In this document: positions 36,191-45,947 of the stretch, in pieces
How the letters are laid out: every line of letters starts with the position of its first letter
Position numbering within the stretch: the first letter of the stretch is position 1
Assembly: GCA_003148945.1 (NCBI GenBank)
Contig: QGGY01000004.1
Coordinates: 62,001 to 126,000 of the forward strand
Direction: 5' to 3'
Length of the DNA: 64,000 nucleotides
Source of the DNA: Murimonas intestini
Lineage (GTDB): Bacteria; Bacillota; Clostridia; Lachnospirales; Lachnospiraceae
Position numbers and translations under genes: made by a program
Notes under the pieces: generated by a model
The model's input: the letters and a program-made list of their open reading frames with translations, nothing else
Database searches by the model: none
What the model was told of the DNA's origin: nothing

Positions 36191-39100
36191 TTAGATATCC
36201 GGAATTAAACTGAGGATCACAGTCTTTATCTCAAAAGGTGTAAATGCCAGCCTGACCCTTCTGCCGTCTTCCTCCAGCGTCAGCTCCTGCTCTTCTCTCT
36301 CCAGCATATCTGAAAGGACTGCTTTTTCAGCCGGCAGTCTTGTCTGGAGTGTACAAGAGACGCTGGCTCCCATACATTCGTATAGACGCAGTACGGTTCC
36401 CCGTCCATTCTCGGCTTTTTTTACAGTCTCTATCACCACATGTTCTGTATCCAGCACAAACCAGGACTCCCGGCTGCACTGCCCTGCAGCGGCGGTCACA
36501 GGTACATTCAGCTCATATGCCTCCTGTACAGTCCTGCTGGACATGAAACTGCCGTTCCAGCAATAAAAAGCATATGTAAACTCCTGCAGCCCCATATCCG
36601 CAGACTCGTCCGGGAATGTGGAGGATTTCAGCAGAGTAAGCGCCATGGTATTGCCTGACGCACTTATTCCATACTTGCTGTCATTTAATATGGCACACCC
36701 CCTGTTTTCCTCTTTAAGCGCACTCCATTTGTGACCGCATACTTCAAATCTGTCTCTGTCGTAATTCCTGGAAGCATGGTTGGGCCTTTTCACATAGCCA
36801 AACTGGATCTCACTGACAAGCTCATCTGGTTTTATATTTACAGGAAACTCTGCCTTCAAAAGGCGGTGTGTCTCCTTCCAGTCTATTTTAGTCCGGAATT
36901 CCACACGTCTGCTGTCATGGTAAAGACGGATCTCCTGAAGCATTTCTGACTGCCCTATTGTCCTCTCCACACAAAGAGATGAAAATACAGGGCCATTTTC
37001 TACTATGGTGATTCTGGCCTCCCCTGATACAGGCACAGGCACTTCTCTGTAAATACTGTCAATGTCCCATGCCTCAAAATGTCCCGGTATATCCTGATAC
37101 ATTGCCAGATGCCCGCACGTTCCTGATGTCCATTCAGACTGATACTCTTTATCATAGATGCCAGATACTTCACCCGCACTGTCCAGCCGGACACACAGGA
37201 ATGCGTTTTCAAGTCCAAAGACTCCATTTTCCTCAAATGCGCAGCAGACAGCATCCCCTTGCCCGCAGCGGGATGGCTCCGCTGACCGTCTGCATTTCTC
37301 TGCTTCTTTCCTTTCGGGCCGGAGCATATTCATACCACATGGCGGCAGCACTGCCTCCGCAAATCTGCCCTCTTTTCCCTTCTGCACTAATACCTCTTTT
37401 CCCTGTGCATCCCATACTCCATCCCAAGAGTCCGGTATGCGCACGACTGCACGTCTTTCCCAGGACAGAGAATTAAAGAGGCTGATCCCCTCGCCGGAGC
37501 ATTTTTGAAAAATGCTTTCTGCTGCATTTTCCTTGATTTTCGACAGCTCCTCCAGAACCTCTGCATAGTCCTTCTCAGCCCTCTCATATACCTTGTGGAT
37601 AGAAGAGCCGGGCAAAATATCATGGAACTGGTTGAGCAGGACTCTCTTCCACAGCTTTTCAAGCCGCTCCTGGGGATAGGTTTGCCCCCGGACAGCCGCC
37701 AGAGCTGCCGTCATCTCCGCCTCCCTGAGCGCAAATTCACATTTCCTGTTACCCCTCTTTGTCCTGGCCTGGGAGGTGTATGTCCCCCTGTGGGCCTGAT
37801 AGTACAGCTCACCCACATATTCCGGCTTTGTCTCGTAATCCTGGGCAATCACATCAAAAAAGTGGTTTGGATCATCAAACTGAACACGCGGGGCCCCCTC
37901 CACATCTTTTAATAAAAGACAGTTTTCTATATGATCCCGTGAAGCGCCGCCTCCCCCATCCCCATACCCGAATGGAAACAAAAATCTGCAAAGCCCCTGC
38001 TTCTGCGCCCTGTTCTTCCAGCGTTTTATAACTGTGTCTGCATCTGTGGCAGAGCTGTATTCTACATGTATAAATGTGGGGATCGAAGTGCCGTCTATTC
38101 CCTTCCAGTTGAAATAGTGATACGGAAATGGTTCTCCTCCATTATAAGTCCAGAATATCTTATGTGTCGAGAATCTTTCAATTCCACACTTCTTCATTAT
38201 CTGCGGAAGGGCGGCGCTGTATCCAAACACATCAGGGAGCCATAACAGGCGGCTGTCACATCCCAGCTCTTCTTTAAAATACTTTTTGCCATATACCAGC
38301 TGTCTGATAAGGCTCTCCCCGGATGGAAGGTTTACGTCAGCCTCCACCCACATTCCGCCCTCACAGATAAGCTGTCCGTTCCTGATTTTTTCCTTCATCT
38401 TCACAAACAGCTCCGGGTATCTCTCCCGGATCACTTCATAGAGATAAGGCTGGCTGAGGAGCATCCTGTACTCAGGGTACTCATCCATATGCCGCAGCTG
38501 GGCCGCCATAGTCCTTGCACATTTCCTCTGCGTTTCTTCAATGGGCCACAGCCACTCCAGATCAATATGGGCGTGTCCTACCACATGCATGACAGGAGCC
38601 GTGGAACCATTACGGCACTGCAGCCAGGGACGCAGAAATGCCCTGCAGTCCTTTATATTTTTATCAAGTTTTTCCCCGCTCTTCTCAAAATCCAGCATCC
38701 TTGCAAATCCACAGAGCGCCTGCTCCAGTTCACAGGCCCGGAGGGAGTCCGCCGGTTCGTTCTTCCATATATCATAGAGCAGCGCCGCCTCCAGCCACAG
38801 GTGATATGCCTCTTCATTCCAGACTCCCGCCGTACTTGTTCCAAGTATACGCATGGCTTTCTTATCTTCCCTTTTCCATCTGATCCCTCCGGGAAGAGGC
38901 CCGGACGCACATTCTCCCCTCTGGGGCGGTCTTTGATGTCCTCCGTAGCACTCAGCCAAAATCTCATACTCATCACCTTCTGTTCCATCTTTTGTGACCG
39001 TGTTGTCACATAAAAAATGGTGACGTTCCAGTATCCAGTCATCCCTTCTTGTCCCAAAGCATTCTCCATTCACAAAAAGAGTTGCTTCACCCCCCAGATT

Positions 39101-39355
39101 CAGGTCCATGACAACTCTTTTTCCCTCCGCCCAGCTTCCCAGCACCAGCTTAGCGCGAAACCATCCATATTCCCACTCCCGGCCCCAAGGCATCCCCTCC
39201 CCTGCCGGGGAGAAAGGATGCTCTGCCGCCTCCTCATGACTCAGATGCATACTTGTTGTGAAATAGCTAAATTCCAGACGCTGCACCGGTGTATAAAAAC
39301 ATTCCTTCAGCGTATCCAGCCACATGCAGATACGGCTTTTCCATTCATTTGTCAT
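36191..39355 (-). CDS. GH38 alpha-mannosidase
   Basis: 1054 residues from ATG 39355 (an in-frame GTG at 39364 sits too close to the AGGAG). Residues 1-250 are the N-terminal beta-sandwich region; the catalytic barrel has zinc ligands H261 and D265 in GHAHIDLEW and the nucleophile D375 in WLPDVFGYSAALPQI. The C-terminal half is the large beta domain. There is no signal peptide, so it acts inside the cell on imported mannosides. It follows the GH172 gene by 16 bases and belongs to the same run as the ABC importer. Confidence 0.93.
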   Translation of the reverse strand: MTNEWKSRICMWLDTLKECFYTPVQRLEFSYFTTSMHLSHEEAAEHPFSPAGEGMPWGREWEYGWFRAKLVLGSWAEGKRVVMDLNLGGEATLFVNGECFGTRRDDWILERHHFLCDNTVTKDGTEGDEYEILAECYGGHQRPPQRGECASGPLPGGIRWKREDKKAMRILGTSTAGVWNEEAYHLWLEAALLYDIWKNEPADSLRACELEQALCGFARMLDFEKSGEKLDKNIKDCRAFLRPWLQCRNGSTAPVMHVVGHAHIDLEWLWPIEETQRKCARTMAAQLRHMDEYPEYRMLLSQPYLYEVIRERYPELFVKMKEKIRNGQLICEGGMWVEADVNLPSGESLIRQLVYGKKYFKEELGCDSRLLWLPDVFGYSAALPQIMKKCGIERFSTHKIFWTYNGGEPFPYHYFNWKGIDGTSIPTFIHVEYSSATDADTVIKRWKNRAQKQGLCRFLFPFGYGDGGGGASRDHIENCLLLKDVEGAPRVQFDDPNHFFDVIAQDYETKPEYVGELYYQAHRGTYTSQARTKRGNRKCEFALREAEMTAALAAVRGQTYPQERLEKLWKRVLLNQFHDILPGSSIHKVYERAEKDYAEVLEELSKIKENAAESIFQKCSGEGISLFNSLSWERRAVVRIPDSWDGVWDAQGKEVLVQKGKEGRFAEAVLPPCGMNMLRPERKEAEKCRRSAEPSRCGQGDAVCCAFEENGVFGLENAFLCVRLDSAGEVSGIYDKEYQSEWTSGTCGHLAMYQDIPGHFEAWDIDSIYREVPVPVSGEARITIVENGPVFSSLCVERTIGQSEMLQEIRLYHDSRRVEFRTKIDWKETHRLLKAEFPVNIKPDELVSEIQFGYVKRPNHASRNYDRDRFEVCGHKWSALKEENRGCAILNDSKYGISASGNTMALTLLKSSTFPDESADMGLQEFTYAFYCWNGSFMSSRTVQEAYELNVPVTAAAGQCSRESWFVLDTEHVVIETVKKAENGRGTVLRLYECMGASVSCTLQTRLPAEKAVLSDMLEREEQELTLEEDGRRVRLAFTPFEIKTVILSLIPDI

Positions 39356-39370
39356 ATTTACCACCAGCTC

Positions 39371-40450
39371 CTAGATCACTTCCAGATCATTTGCCGCACC
39401 CAGTCCCGGAAACGCTGCATGGGGCTCTGTCTGGTACCAGTAGCCTACTGATGCTATATCATCCTGAAGCGGAAGATAACGCATACCTGAACGCCAGCCA
39501 AGTGCTTGTATCGTTACTTTAAGGTCCTTCTCAAACCGTATGGGATCAGTGATATGCCATCTGTACATGCCAAATCTCTGCTGTGACCTGTAAAGGCCGT
39601 CCGGCTTTATCACCTGGTGCAGTCCTGAATACGGTGTGGAAAAAATACCATACTGTCCTGACGGGAACTCAAAATTCCATGCTCCACCAATATAATCCTC
39701 CGTCCCTGTACCGCATATTGTAGGATATTCGGTGTCGCCGTCCATATAAAATTTAATTTCCCCTTCTCCCCACCAGTTACTGTTGTTTACACCCCATGCC
39801 AGATACGTTCCCACGTAGTGCCCCCTGCCGCTCACATTATCCAGCACGGTATGGACTTCCTTATACTTCAGCGGATTGTCCCTCCGAAACTGTGCGTGAA
39901 AATATGCAGAATCCTCCGGAACCTCCGTGAGGCAGTATGTCACCTGGTAGTACAGCACACTCTCTGCTTCTGCCAGATTCTCCATAGTTATCCTGGCTCT
40001 CCTTCTGAAGGGCATCTCCCAGTAACAGTTCAGTCCTCCTGACGGGTTTACACATACTGCCAGCGAAGACAGGTTTGCTTTCTCACACCATCCCTGGCAG
40101 AAGAAATCTCCCACGGGTACTTCCACCGAGGGTGTTTCCTCTCCGTCCCAGTAAAACCTTATGATCAGACTTCTGAAATCTGTATGGGGACAGGTCAGCC
40201 ATATATGCTGGATGGCTCCTGGTCCTTCTATGTCTGCCATTACCGCTGTACTTTTGCCCGGTATGCGCACTGAAGGCGATATTTTCCATCCCTGTCCCAG
40301 CTCTCTGGCGCATTCCGCGCCCGTCCCCTCAACAGCCCTTGCTCCGTTTCCCTTTTCCCCTGTAAAATTTTCAGGGCTGACAGAGCGTGTCCTGGCATCT
40401 GACAGCCTGGACAAATTCCCCATGCCGGTTCCTAATCCATTATAACTCAT
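39371..40450 (-). CDS. DUF2961 / GH172-family enzyme
   Basis: 359 residues. Family marks are IEGPGAIQHIWLT, EVPVGDFFC and the paired acidic motifs GEGEIKFYMDGD and GTGTEDYIGGAW, which hold the likely catalytic glutamates. Known GH172 members act on fructofuranose or arabinofuranose linkages as trimers or hexamers. No signal peptide, so cytoplasmic. AGGAGG lies before the ATG. Its place between importer and GH38 mannosidase suggests a substrate holding both mannose and another sugar (inference). Confidence 0.85.
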   Translation of the reverse strand: MSYNGLGTGMGNLSRLSDARTRSVSPENFTGEKGNGARAVEGTGAECARELGQGWKISPSVRIPGKSTAVMADIEGPGAIQHIWLTCPHTDFRSLIIRFYWDGEETPSVEVPVGDFFCQGWCEKANLSSLAVCVNPSGGLNCYWEMPFRRRARITMENLAEAESVLYYQVTYCLTEVPEDSAYFHAQFRRDNPLKYKEVHTVLDNVSGRGHYVGTYLAWGVNNSNWWGEGEIKFYMDGDTEYPTICGTGTEDYIGGAWNFEFPSGQYGIFSTPYSGLHQVIKPDGLYRSQQRFGMYRWHITDPIRFEKDLKVTIQALGWRSGMRYLPLQDDIASVGYWYQTEPHAAFPGLGAANDLEVI

Positions 40451-40500
40451 TCTTATTTCCTCCTATACATTTAATTCTCATAATCGTTCAGTATCCAATG

Positions 40501-41385
40501 TCACTCTTTCACCGCCCCCATAACAATCCCGGACACAAAATATTTCTGCAGAAACGGGTAGATGGCCAGAATAGGAATCATGGAGACCACTATCTTTGCG
40601 CTGTTAAATGTCAGCGTGGACAATTGCTGCTGTCTCAGGATCTGGTCATACGTCATGTTGGCATAACGCCTGGACGTATCTGCCGTCAGAGACTGTATGT
40701 ATGTCTGCAGGGGCAGCTTTTCCGGTGAATTTATATAGATCTTGCCATCAAAGAATGCATTCCAGTGATTTACGATTGCAAAAAGTGCAATTGTGGCGAT
40801 CGCCGGTTTTGCCAGCGGTACAAAGATCCTCCACATTATGTACCACGGGCTGGCGCCGTCCATGGCGGCCGCTTCTTCCAGGCCTTTCGGGATCCCTTTA
40901 AAGAAATTCATCAGGATGATCACGGAGAATACAGGCACTGCGCCCGGGAGCACCAGGGCCCATATGGTATCCATCAGCTTCAGCTGATTGATCAGCAGGA
41001 ATGTGGGGATCAGCCCTCCGCTGAACAGCATGGTAAACACAACGATCCACATATAGATATTCCTGGAGGGAAATGCCGTCTTATCCTTAGACAGAGGATA
41101 GGCCATCATAACAGACAGGAACATATTTATGGCCGTACCCAGGATCACCCTTACCACGGAATTCAGGAAAGAACGGAAAAACTGGGTCTCCTGGACCAGG
41201 GCCTCATATGCCGCCAGTGTAAAGTTCTTTGGGATCAGTCCCACCTTTCCGGTAAGCGCGCTTGTCTTATCGCTGAATGATATGGCCACTGTATTCAGGA
41301 TCGGGAAGAGGCAGCTGGCGGCGCTGATGATCAGGATCAGCCATACAACAGCATCAAACAGGCTGATATGTTTTCTCTTTTTCAT
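40501..41385 (-). CDS. ABC sugar-importer permease (YtcP/LplC type)
   Basis: 294 residues, six membrane helices; EAA motif EEAAAMDGASPWYIMWRIFVPLAKP-like (shown in part: EEAAAMDGASPWY) contacts the ATPase. Last of the importer genes; no ATP-binding gene is here, so a shared MsmX-type ATPase elsewhere is expected, as is common for this class. Confidence 0.92.
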   Translation of the reverse strand: MKKRKHISLFDAVVWLILIISAASCLFPILNTVAISFSDKTSALTGKVGLIPKNFTLAAYEALVQETQFFRSFLNSVVRVILGTAINMFLSVMMAYPLSKDKTAFPSRNIYMWIVVFTMLFSGGLIPTFLLINQLKLMDTIWALVLPGAVPVFSVIILMNFFKGIPKGLEEAAAMDGASPWYIMWRIFVPLAKPAIATIALFAIVNHWNAFFDGKIYINSPEKLPLQTYIQSLTADTSRRYANMTYDQILRQQQLSTLTFNSAKIVVSMIPILAIYPFLQKYFVSGIVMGAVKE

Positions 41386-41402
41386 ATCGTTCTCCTCCTC
41401 TC

Positions 41403-42293
41403 CTAGAAAATGCGGTAGCCGGCAAACCGGTCCGCCAGTTTATATGACAATACGATCAGCACAAAGCTGACTGCTGATTTCAAAAGCCCCACAGCCGTAC
41501 CAAAACTGTACTGCAGCTGTACAAGTCCCATCCTGTACACATAAGTGTCAATAATGTCACCCGTCTCATATACAAGAGGTGAATACAGGTTAAATATCTG
41601 GTCAAAACCTGCGTTAAGCACATTTCCCAGGCTCAGGGTCGCCATCAGGATCACCGTAGGCATAATAAGCGGGACAGTTATCTTTGTTATTTTCTGCATC
41701 CTGGACGCTCCGTCTATATCAGCAGCCTCATAAAGTGAAGTGTCAATATTCATAATTGCCGCCAGATACACGATGGCGCCATAACCAAAGCCCTTCCAGA
41801 CATCTGATCCTATGATAAGGGGTCTGAACCAGGTATTGCTGGCCAAAAACAGAATCGGTTCATGGCCGAACATCCCAAGTATGCTGTTAATGAAGCCGTT
41901 GGGTCCAAACATATTGCCCAGCATGACTGCCACGATTACCCAGGACAGGAAATTCGGCAGATATACAATGGTCTGGACGCATCTTTTAAATATTTTTCTC
42001 CTGCACTCATTTAATACTACCGCAAAGAAAAGGGGCACTATAATATTCAGGAGCATCTTGAAAACAGCTATGTAGACTGTATTAAATATAATCTGCTTCG
42101 AATCCGGGATCAGAAACAGCCTCTTAAAATTCGCAAGCCCTACAAACTGGGAACCCAGTATTCCTTTGACAGGCTCAAATTTCTGGAACGCGATCACCGC
42201 GCCAAACATGGGCACAATAGAAAATATGAGAAGGAACACCATTCCAGGCATCAGCATCAGGTGGTAGGGAAGCGTATGTCTTTTCTTTTTCAC
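41403..42293 (-). CDS. ABC sugar-importer permease (LplB type)
   Basis: 296 residues from GTG 42293, which has GGAGG 6 bases upstream; the TTG at 42299 directly abuts that site. Six membrane helices; the EAA loop reads YEAADIDGASRMQKITKITV. It pairs with the permease 17 bases downstream. Confidence 0.92.
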   Translation of the reverse strand: MKKKRHTLPYHLMLMPGMVFLLIFSIVPMFGAVIAFQKFEPVKGILGSQFVGLANFKRLFLIPDSKQIIFNTVYIAVFKMLLNIIVPLFFAVVLNECRRKIFKRCVQTIVYLPNFLSWVIVAVMLGNMFGPNGFINSILGMFGHEPILFLASNTWFRPLIIGSDVWKGFGYGAIVYLAAIMNIDTSLYEAADIDGASRMQKITKITVPLIMPTVILMATLSLGNVLNAGFDQIFNLYSPLVYETGDIIDTYVYRMGLVQLQYSFGTAVGLLKSAVSFVLIVLSYKLADRFAGYRIF

Positions 42294-42392
42294 AGGCAAC
42301 CTCCATTTTATAAAAATGGGGTCTTAGCAGCTCCGCCTAACCCCATTTCCATGTCTATTCTGTTCACTCTGCCCTTACAGCAGGGTACTTAA

Positions 42393-44111
42393 CTATTTCT
42401 GGCTGTCAACTATTTCCTGGACTTCCTGCGTCAGGATGTCACCTCCCAGAACTCCCCATGTTTCAACAAATTCATCAAAGTAATCTACTGTCTCTTCTCC
42501 TGTAATGATCTTCAGATACATCTCATCTTCTAATTTGTCTAAATCTGCCTTATAGTCCTGAGAAGATTTAGTCGTATAATAAAATGCTGAAGGAACCCCT
42601 ACGCTCTCCGGCGCATCCAGGATAGTGGACCCAATATATCTGGCATAGTATTCTCCCCAGCCTGCGCTGTTTACATCCTTTGACTCTGCATACTCCCGGG
42701 CATATCTCCAGCTGGTGCGGTCCTGCTCCGTGGTTGTATCATCTCCCTGGAAAGTATCGTCCTTCAGATATTCTGCTATATAATGTCCTGTTTTTGGTAC
42801 AATATCGTAATATTCAATATTGATATCACCTGTAGGATACTGTGCCACCCAGTTGGTGCCTGCGTCTTTATAAGGCTTCATGGCCTCTGTTCCTCCTTCC
42901 ATATAACCCCGTGCCATGTCATTTTCCAGGTTCAGCATCTTGATGATTGCTTCCGGGTGCTCATATCCCTTGCGCACACAGAGGAAGTTGGCTGTCGGTG
43001 AAGGCTCCATATGTTTAAACTTACCGTTTTCATCCAGTGGTGCATTTACGGCTACCCACTCTGCCTCCGGGTGTTCCTTGGCCAGATCCTGGCGCTCAAA
43101 AGCTGTCCACCATGGGCCAAAATACATCCCTACCTGGTTGCTGTTAATCAGGGCGCTGACTTCCCCCGGATTTGTTCTTACCACAAAGGATTTATCCAGA
43201 AGCCCCTCCGCATACATATCACTTACTACTTGCAGCCCCTCTTTCATCTTCTCTGAGGTGGAACCATAATAAACTTTTCCGTTTTCGTCTTCCATCCACT
43301 GTCTTGGCCAGGCATCCATCATATTAAATATTGGCTCCAGCCCGGCATATGTCCCGTAACCCCCCACAGGCCTGACGGCATCCAGTGCGATTCCGATCGT
43401 GTTCCCTTCCCCGTTTTCTCCTGGGTCCTTTGCAATAAATTCTCTTGCAATATTCTGGATATCTTCCAGCGTCCTGGGTTCTTCCAGGCCCAGCTTATCC
43501 AGCCAGTCCTTCCTGATCCAGAGTACATCGTGGGCATATCCAAGGCTGGCTCCCGGTATTGCCATCAGCTTTCCGTCGAATGTAAGCGGCTCCAGATTCT
43601 TCCCCTCAAACGACGCATGTGTAGCTTTCATATAATCTCCGGCACAGTTTTCATAGGCATCTGTCAAATCTGCCAGCATATCATTGTCAACAAGTGTCTT
43701 TAGCAGGTTATAGTCATTGTTCCCGATCCAGATCATATCCGGAATCTCGCCGGAGGCAATAGCCAGGGACAGTTTATTCGTATATTCCCCTCCGTCTGCT
43801 TCCCAGAGGATATCTACGTCTATATTCAGTTTTTCCTTCAGCCAGTCAAGAGTGACATTGTCGCTGGAGGATTTCCCTTCGGGAAAATGAGGGTTCGCCA
43901 TGGACACCTTTGCTGTAGTGATGGTTATTGGTTCATCATATTTTCCCAGGGGGGTCAGATCTTTATTTTCAGATGTCTTTACCACTTCAGGGGTGTTTTC
44001 TGTAATACCTGCTGTTTCAACCGTGCTTCCGCCATTCCCGCTGCATCCTGCAAATGCTGAAACCATTGCTGCCGCGGCTAACAGTACCGCTAATACTTTT
44101 CTTCTTTTCAT
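42393..44111 (-). CDS. Extracellular sugar-binding lipoprotein (LplA type)
   Basis: 572 residues with a lipoprotein signal: MKRRKVLAVL start and lipobox AFAGC, giving Cys23 as the lipid-bearing residue. The rest is a large solute-binding fold (TLDWLKEKLNIDVDILWE; DMIWIGNNDY). First gene of the minus-strand locus, with AAAGGAG upstream and a promoter at 44211-44239. It should deliver an oligosaccharide to the two permeases. Confidence 0.92.
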   Translation of the reverse strand: MKRRKVLAVLLAAAAMVSAFAGCSGNGGSTVETAGITENTPEVVKTSENKDLTPLGKYDEPITITTAKVSMANPHFPEGKSSSDNVTLDWLKEKLNIDVDILWEADGGEYTNKLSLAIASGEIPDMIWIGNNDYNLLKTLVDNDMLADLTDAYENCAGDYMKATHASFEGKNLEPLTFDGKLMAIPGASLGYAHDVLWIRKDWLDKLGLEEPRTLEDIQNIAREFIAKDPGENGEGNTIGIALDAVRPVGGYGTYAGLEPIFNMMDAWPRQWMEDENGKVYYGSTSEKMKEGLQVVSDMYAEGLLDKSFVVRTNPGEVSALINSNQVGMYFGPWWTAFERQDLAKEHPEAEWVAVNAPLDENGKFKHMEPSPTANFLCVRKGYEHPEAIIKMLNLENDMARGYMEGGTEAMKPYKDAGTNWVAQYPTGDINIEYYDIVPKTGHYIAEYLKDDTFQGDDTTTEQDRTSWRYAREYAESKDVNSAGWGEYYARYIGSTILDAPESVGVPSAFYYTTKSSQDYKADLDKLEDEMYLKIITGEETVDYFDEFVETWGVLGGDILTQEVQEIVDSQK

Positions 44112-44210
44112 GTCCCAACAGTCTCCTTTACTGTGTGTTTCCCACAGGGCGGCGCCATGATCCCGGGGTATTTTTGTTTCTGACTATCCATACATGTATT
44201 TGATAATCAT

Positions 44211-44239
44211 ATTTTAGACTGTGTACCTCTGTCAGACAA
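44211..44239 (-). promoter_or_regulatory. Promoter of the glycan locus
   Basis: On the minus strand TTGTCT, 17 bases, TAAAAT, about 100 bases before the lipoprotein ATG. Confidence 0.6.
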
Positions 44240-44289
44240 GTTCACATTTTTACGATAGTGTTTATTTTTCCCCACAGGCTTCATTCATA

Positions 44290-44318
44290 TTGATTTATCC
44301 AGTCAGTGATGCTATACT
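44290..44318 (+). promoter_or_regulatory. Promoter of the diguanylate cyclase gene
   Basis: TTGATT, 17 bases, TATACT. It lies inside the longer reading frame that opens at 44306, which shows that the true start is the downstream ATG at 44390. Confidence 0.75.
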
Positions 44319-44389
44319 TAACTGGTACAGGTACCAAGTTTTATCAAAACATAAAACTTCCAATTTATTATAGAGAAAGGTTCACTAAA

Positions 44390-45940
44390 ATGAAAAATAA
44401 TAAGAAGAATTCTGGCAGTAACTGGCAGATTTCTTTTTCTCCCATACTGCGCTACAGTGCACTGTTCTGCCTGCTGATCCTGGCTGTCATCATGCTGGGG
44501 GGCGGTTTTTTGTCCTTTTCCCTGATGAATGCCCGCGCCCACGCTTCATTAGCCAGCACACATGCCCAGATCTCACAGCGTATTGACGAGTCTGTCACAC
44601 TTCTGGAATCGCTGGCAGGTCTGCCTGAATTCTACGATCCTTCCATACCCCCTATCGATAAAGTGAAAAAGCTGGATCAAATGGCTCCCCACTTTGGGTA
44701 TCTGATGATTTGTTACGTAGATTCTGACATTGTGGTATACTCTGACGGTTCTGAGCCGGCAAGTCTTGCCAGCCGTGATTATATGCAGAACCTTTTTTCC
44801 ACCGGGCAGGTCCAGGTAACCGACAGCTTTGCCGCAGGCGCTGACGGTGTTACACTTAACTATACTGTAGCCGTTCCCCTGTTCGGCCAGCAGGGAGACA
44901 TCACAGGATGTCTCTTCTGTGCCATCTATTTTGACGAGGTAACACAAATATTAGAGGAGGCTGACAGTGTAAATAACTCTTCAGCCACACTCATCGGCAC
45001 CAGGGGGCAGGTCATGTCCTCCACTGCTGGGCTTCCATATGGTGATCCTGTCATGGATACACTGAGAAGCTCCAGAATATTTGGCATTACCCCGGATAAA
45101 CTTGAGGAACAGTTTTTAGCTGCAGTTCCGGGTTCATATTGGAGCTACCAGAATGGAAGCTTATTTTATACTGCTTACCAGAGGGTAGAAAACACCGGGT
45201 GGGACATCCTGTGTTCCGTCAGCTTCTGGAACATCTTCTTAAGCGTCCTTCCCAGTCTGCTTCTTGTAGCATGCCTGACTGTGCTGCTCTGCATTGGACT
45301 GCTGCTTTTACTCCGCCGTTATATTGCCGGGCAGATGCAGGTAGTAAATATTCTCGTCCATTCTGTGGAGGAACTTGAAAAGAAGATCTACCAGGATGAA
45401 CAGCCGGAGGACAGGGATTTTAATGAAATCATCCGTTTGACAAGTAATGGCCTCTTAGACAGTCTGACAGGCGTCGTTACCCGGTCTGTATTCCTCAATC
45501 AGGCTGCTGCCCACCTGAAAAAACTGGATCCTCAGCTGGTCAATGCCCTGTGTTTTATAGACATGGACAATCTTAAACATATAAACGATACGTATGGCCA
45601 CAGCGGAGGGGATGTAGCGCTGAAAAGCATTGGCTATATCCTTCGGGAATATGAGAAGAAATATGACGGAGTTGTGGGACGGTATGGAGGCGATGAATTT
45701 ATCATGCTGCTGACCGGTCTGGATGATGAAGCTGAATTGCGCAGCGTACTGGATGAACTGGTCCTCAGGCTCCATTCCGAAATAGGTTCCGCCGGACAGA
45801 ATATTCCCATACAGTGCAGCGTCGGCGTATCTGTCTGCCTCCCTGAATCCGACCTGGAACAGCTGATAGCGCAGGCTGATGAAGCACTGTATTTCGTCAA
45901 GCAGAATGGGAAAGGCTACTACAAAATCTATGAGAGTTGA
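44390..45940 (+). CDS. Membrane-bound diguanylate cyclase (sensor plus GGDEF)
   Basis: 516 residues. Two membrane helices (about 22-45 and 275-300) enclose an extracellular CACHE-like sensor; the C-terminal GGDEF domain has DMDNLKHINDTYGHSGGD and an intact RYGGDEF (about residue 430), so it should make cyclic di-GMP. No clear RxxD inhibitory site is seen before it. It ends seven bases before the EAL gene, so the pair is one transcript. Confidence 0.9.
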   Translation: MKNNKKNSGSNWQISFSPILRYSALFCLLILAVIMLGGGFLSFSLMNARAHASLASTHAQISQRIDESVTLLESLAGLPEFYDPSIPPIDKVKKLDQMAPHFGYLMICYVDSDIVVYSDGSEPASLASRDYMQNLFSTGQVQVTDSFAAGADGVTLNYTVAVPLFGQQGDITGCLFCAIYFDEVTQILEEADSVNNSSATLIGTRGQVMSSTAGLPYGDPVMDTLRSSRIFGITPDKLEEQFLAAVPGSYWSYQNGSLFYTAYQRVENTGWDILCSVSFWNIFLSVLPSLLLVACLTVLLCIGLLLLLRRYIAGQMQVVNILVHSVEELEKKIYQDEQPEDRDFNEIIRLTSNGLLDSLTGVVTRSVFLNQAAAHLKKLDPQLVNALCFIDMDNLKHINDTYGHSGGDVALKSIGYILREYEKKYDGVVGRYGGDEFIMLLTGLDDEAELRSVLDELVLRLHSEIGSAGQNIPIQCSVGVSVCLPESDLEQLIAQADEALYFVKQNGKGYYKIYES

Positions 45941-45947
45941 GGGACGT

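Noticed and set aside
39371..40450. Structural or phage protein for the DUF2961 gene
   Set aside because: Conserved acidic motifs and glycosidase neighbours fit GH172 better.
44306..44389. Longer N-terminus for the diguanylate cyclase
   Set aside because: A good promoter -10 box (44313-44318) lies inside it, so it cannot be translated from that transcript.
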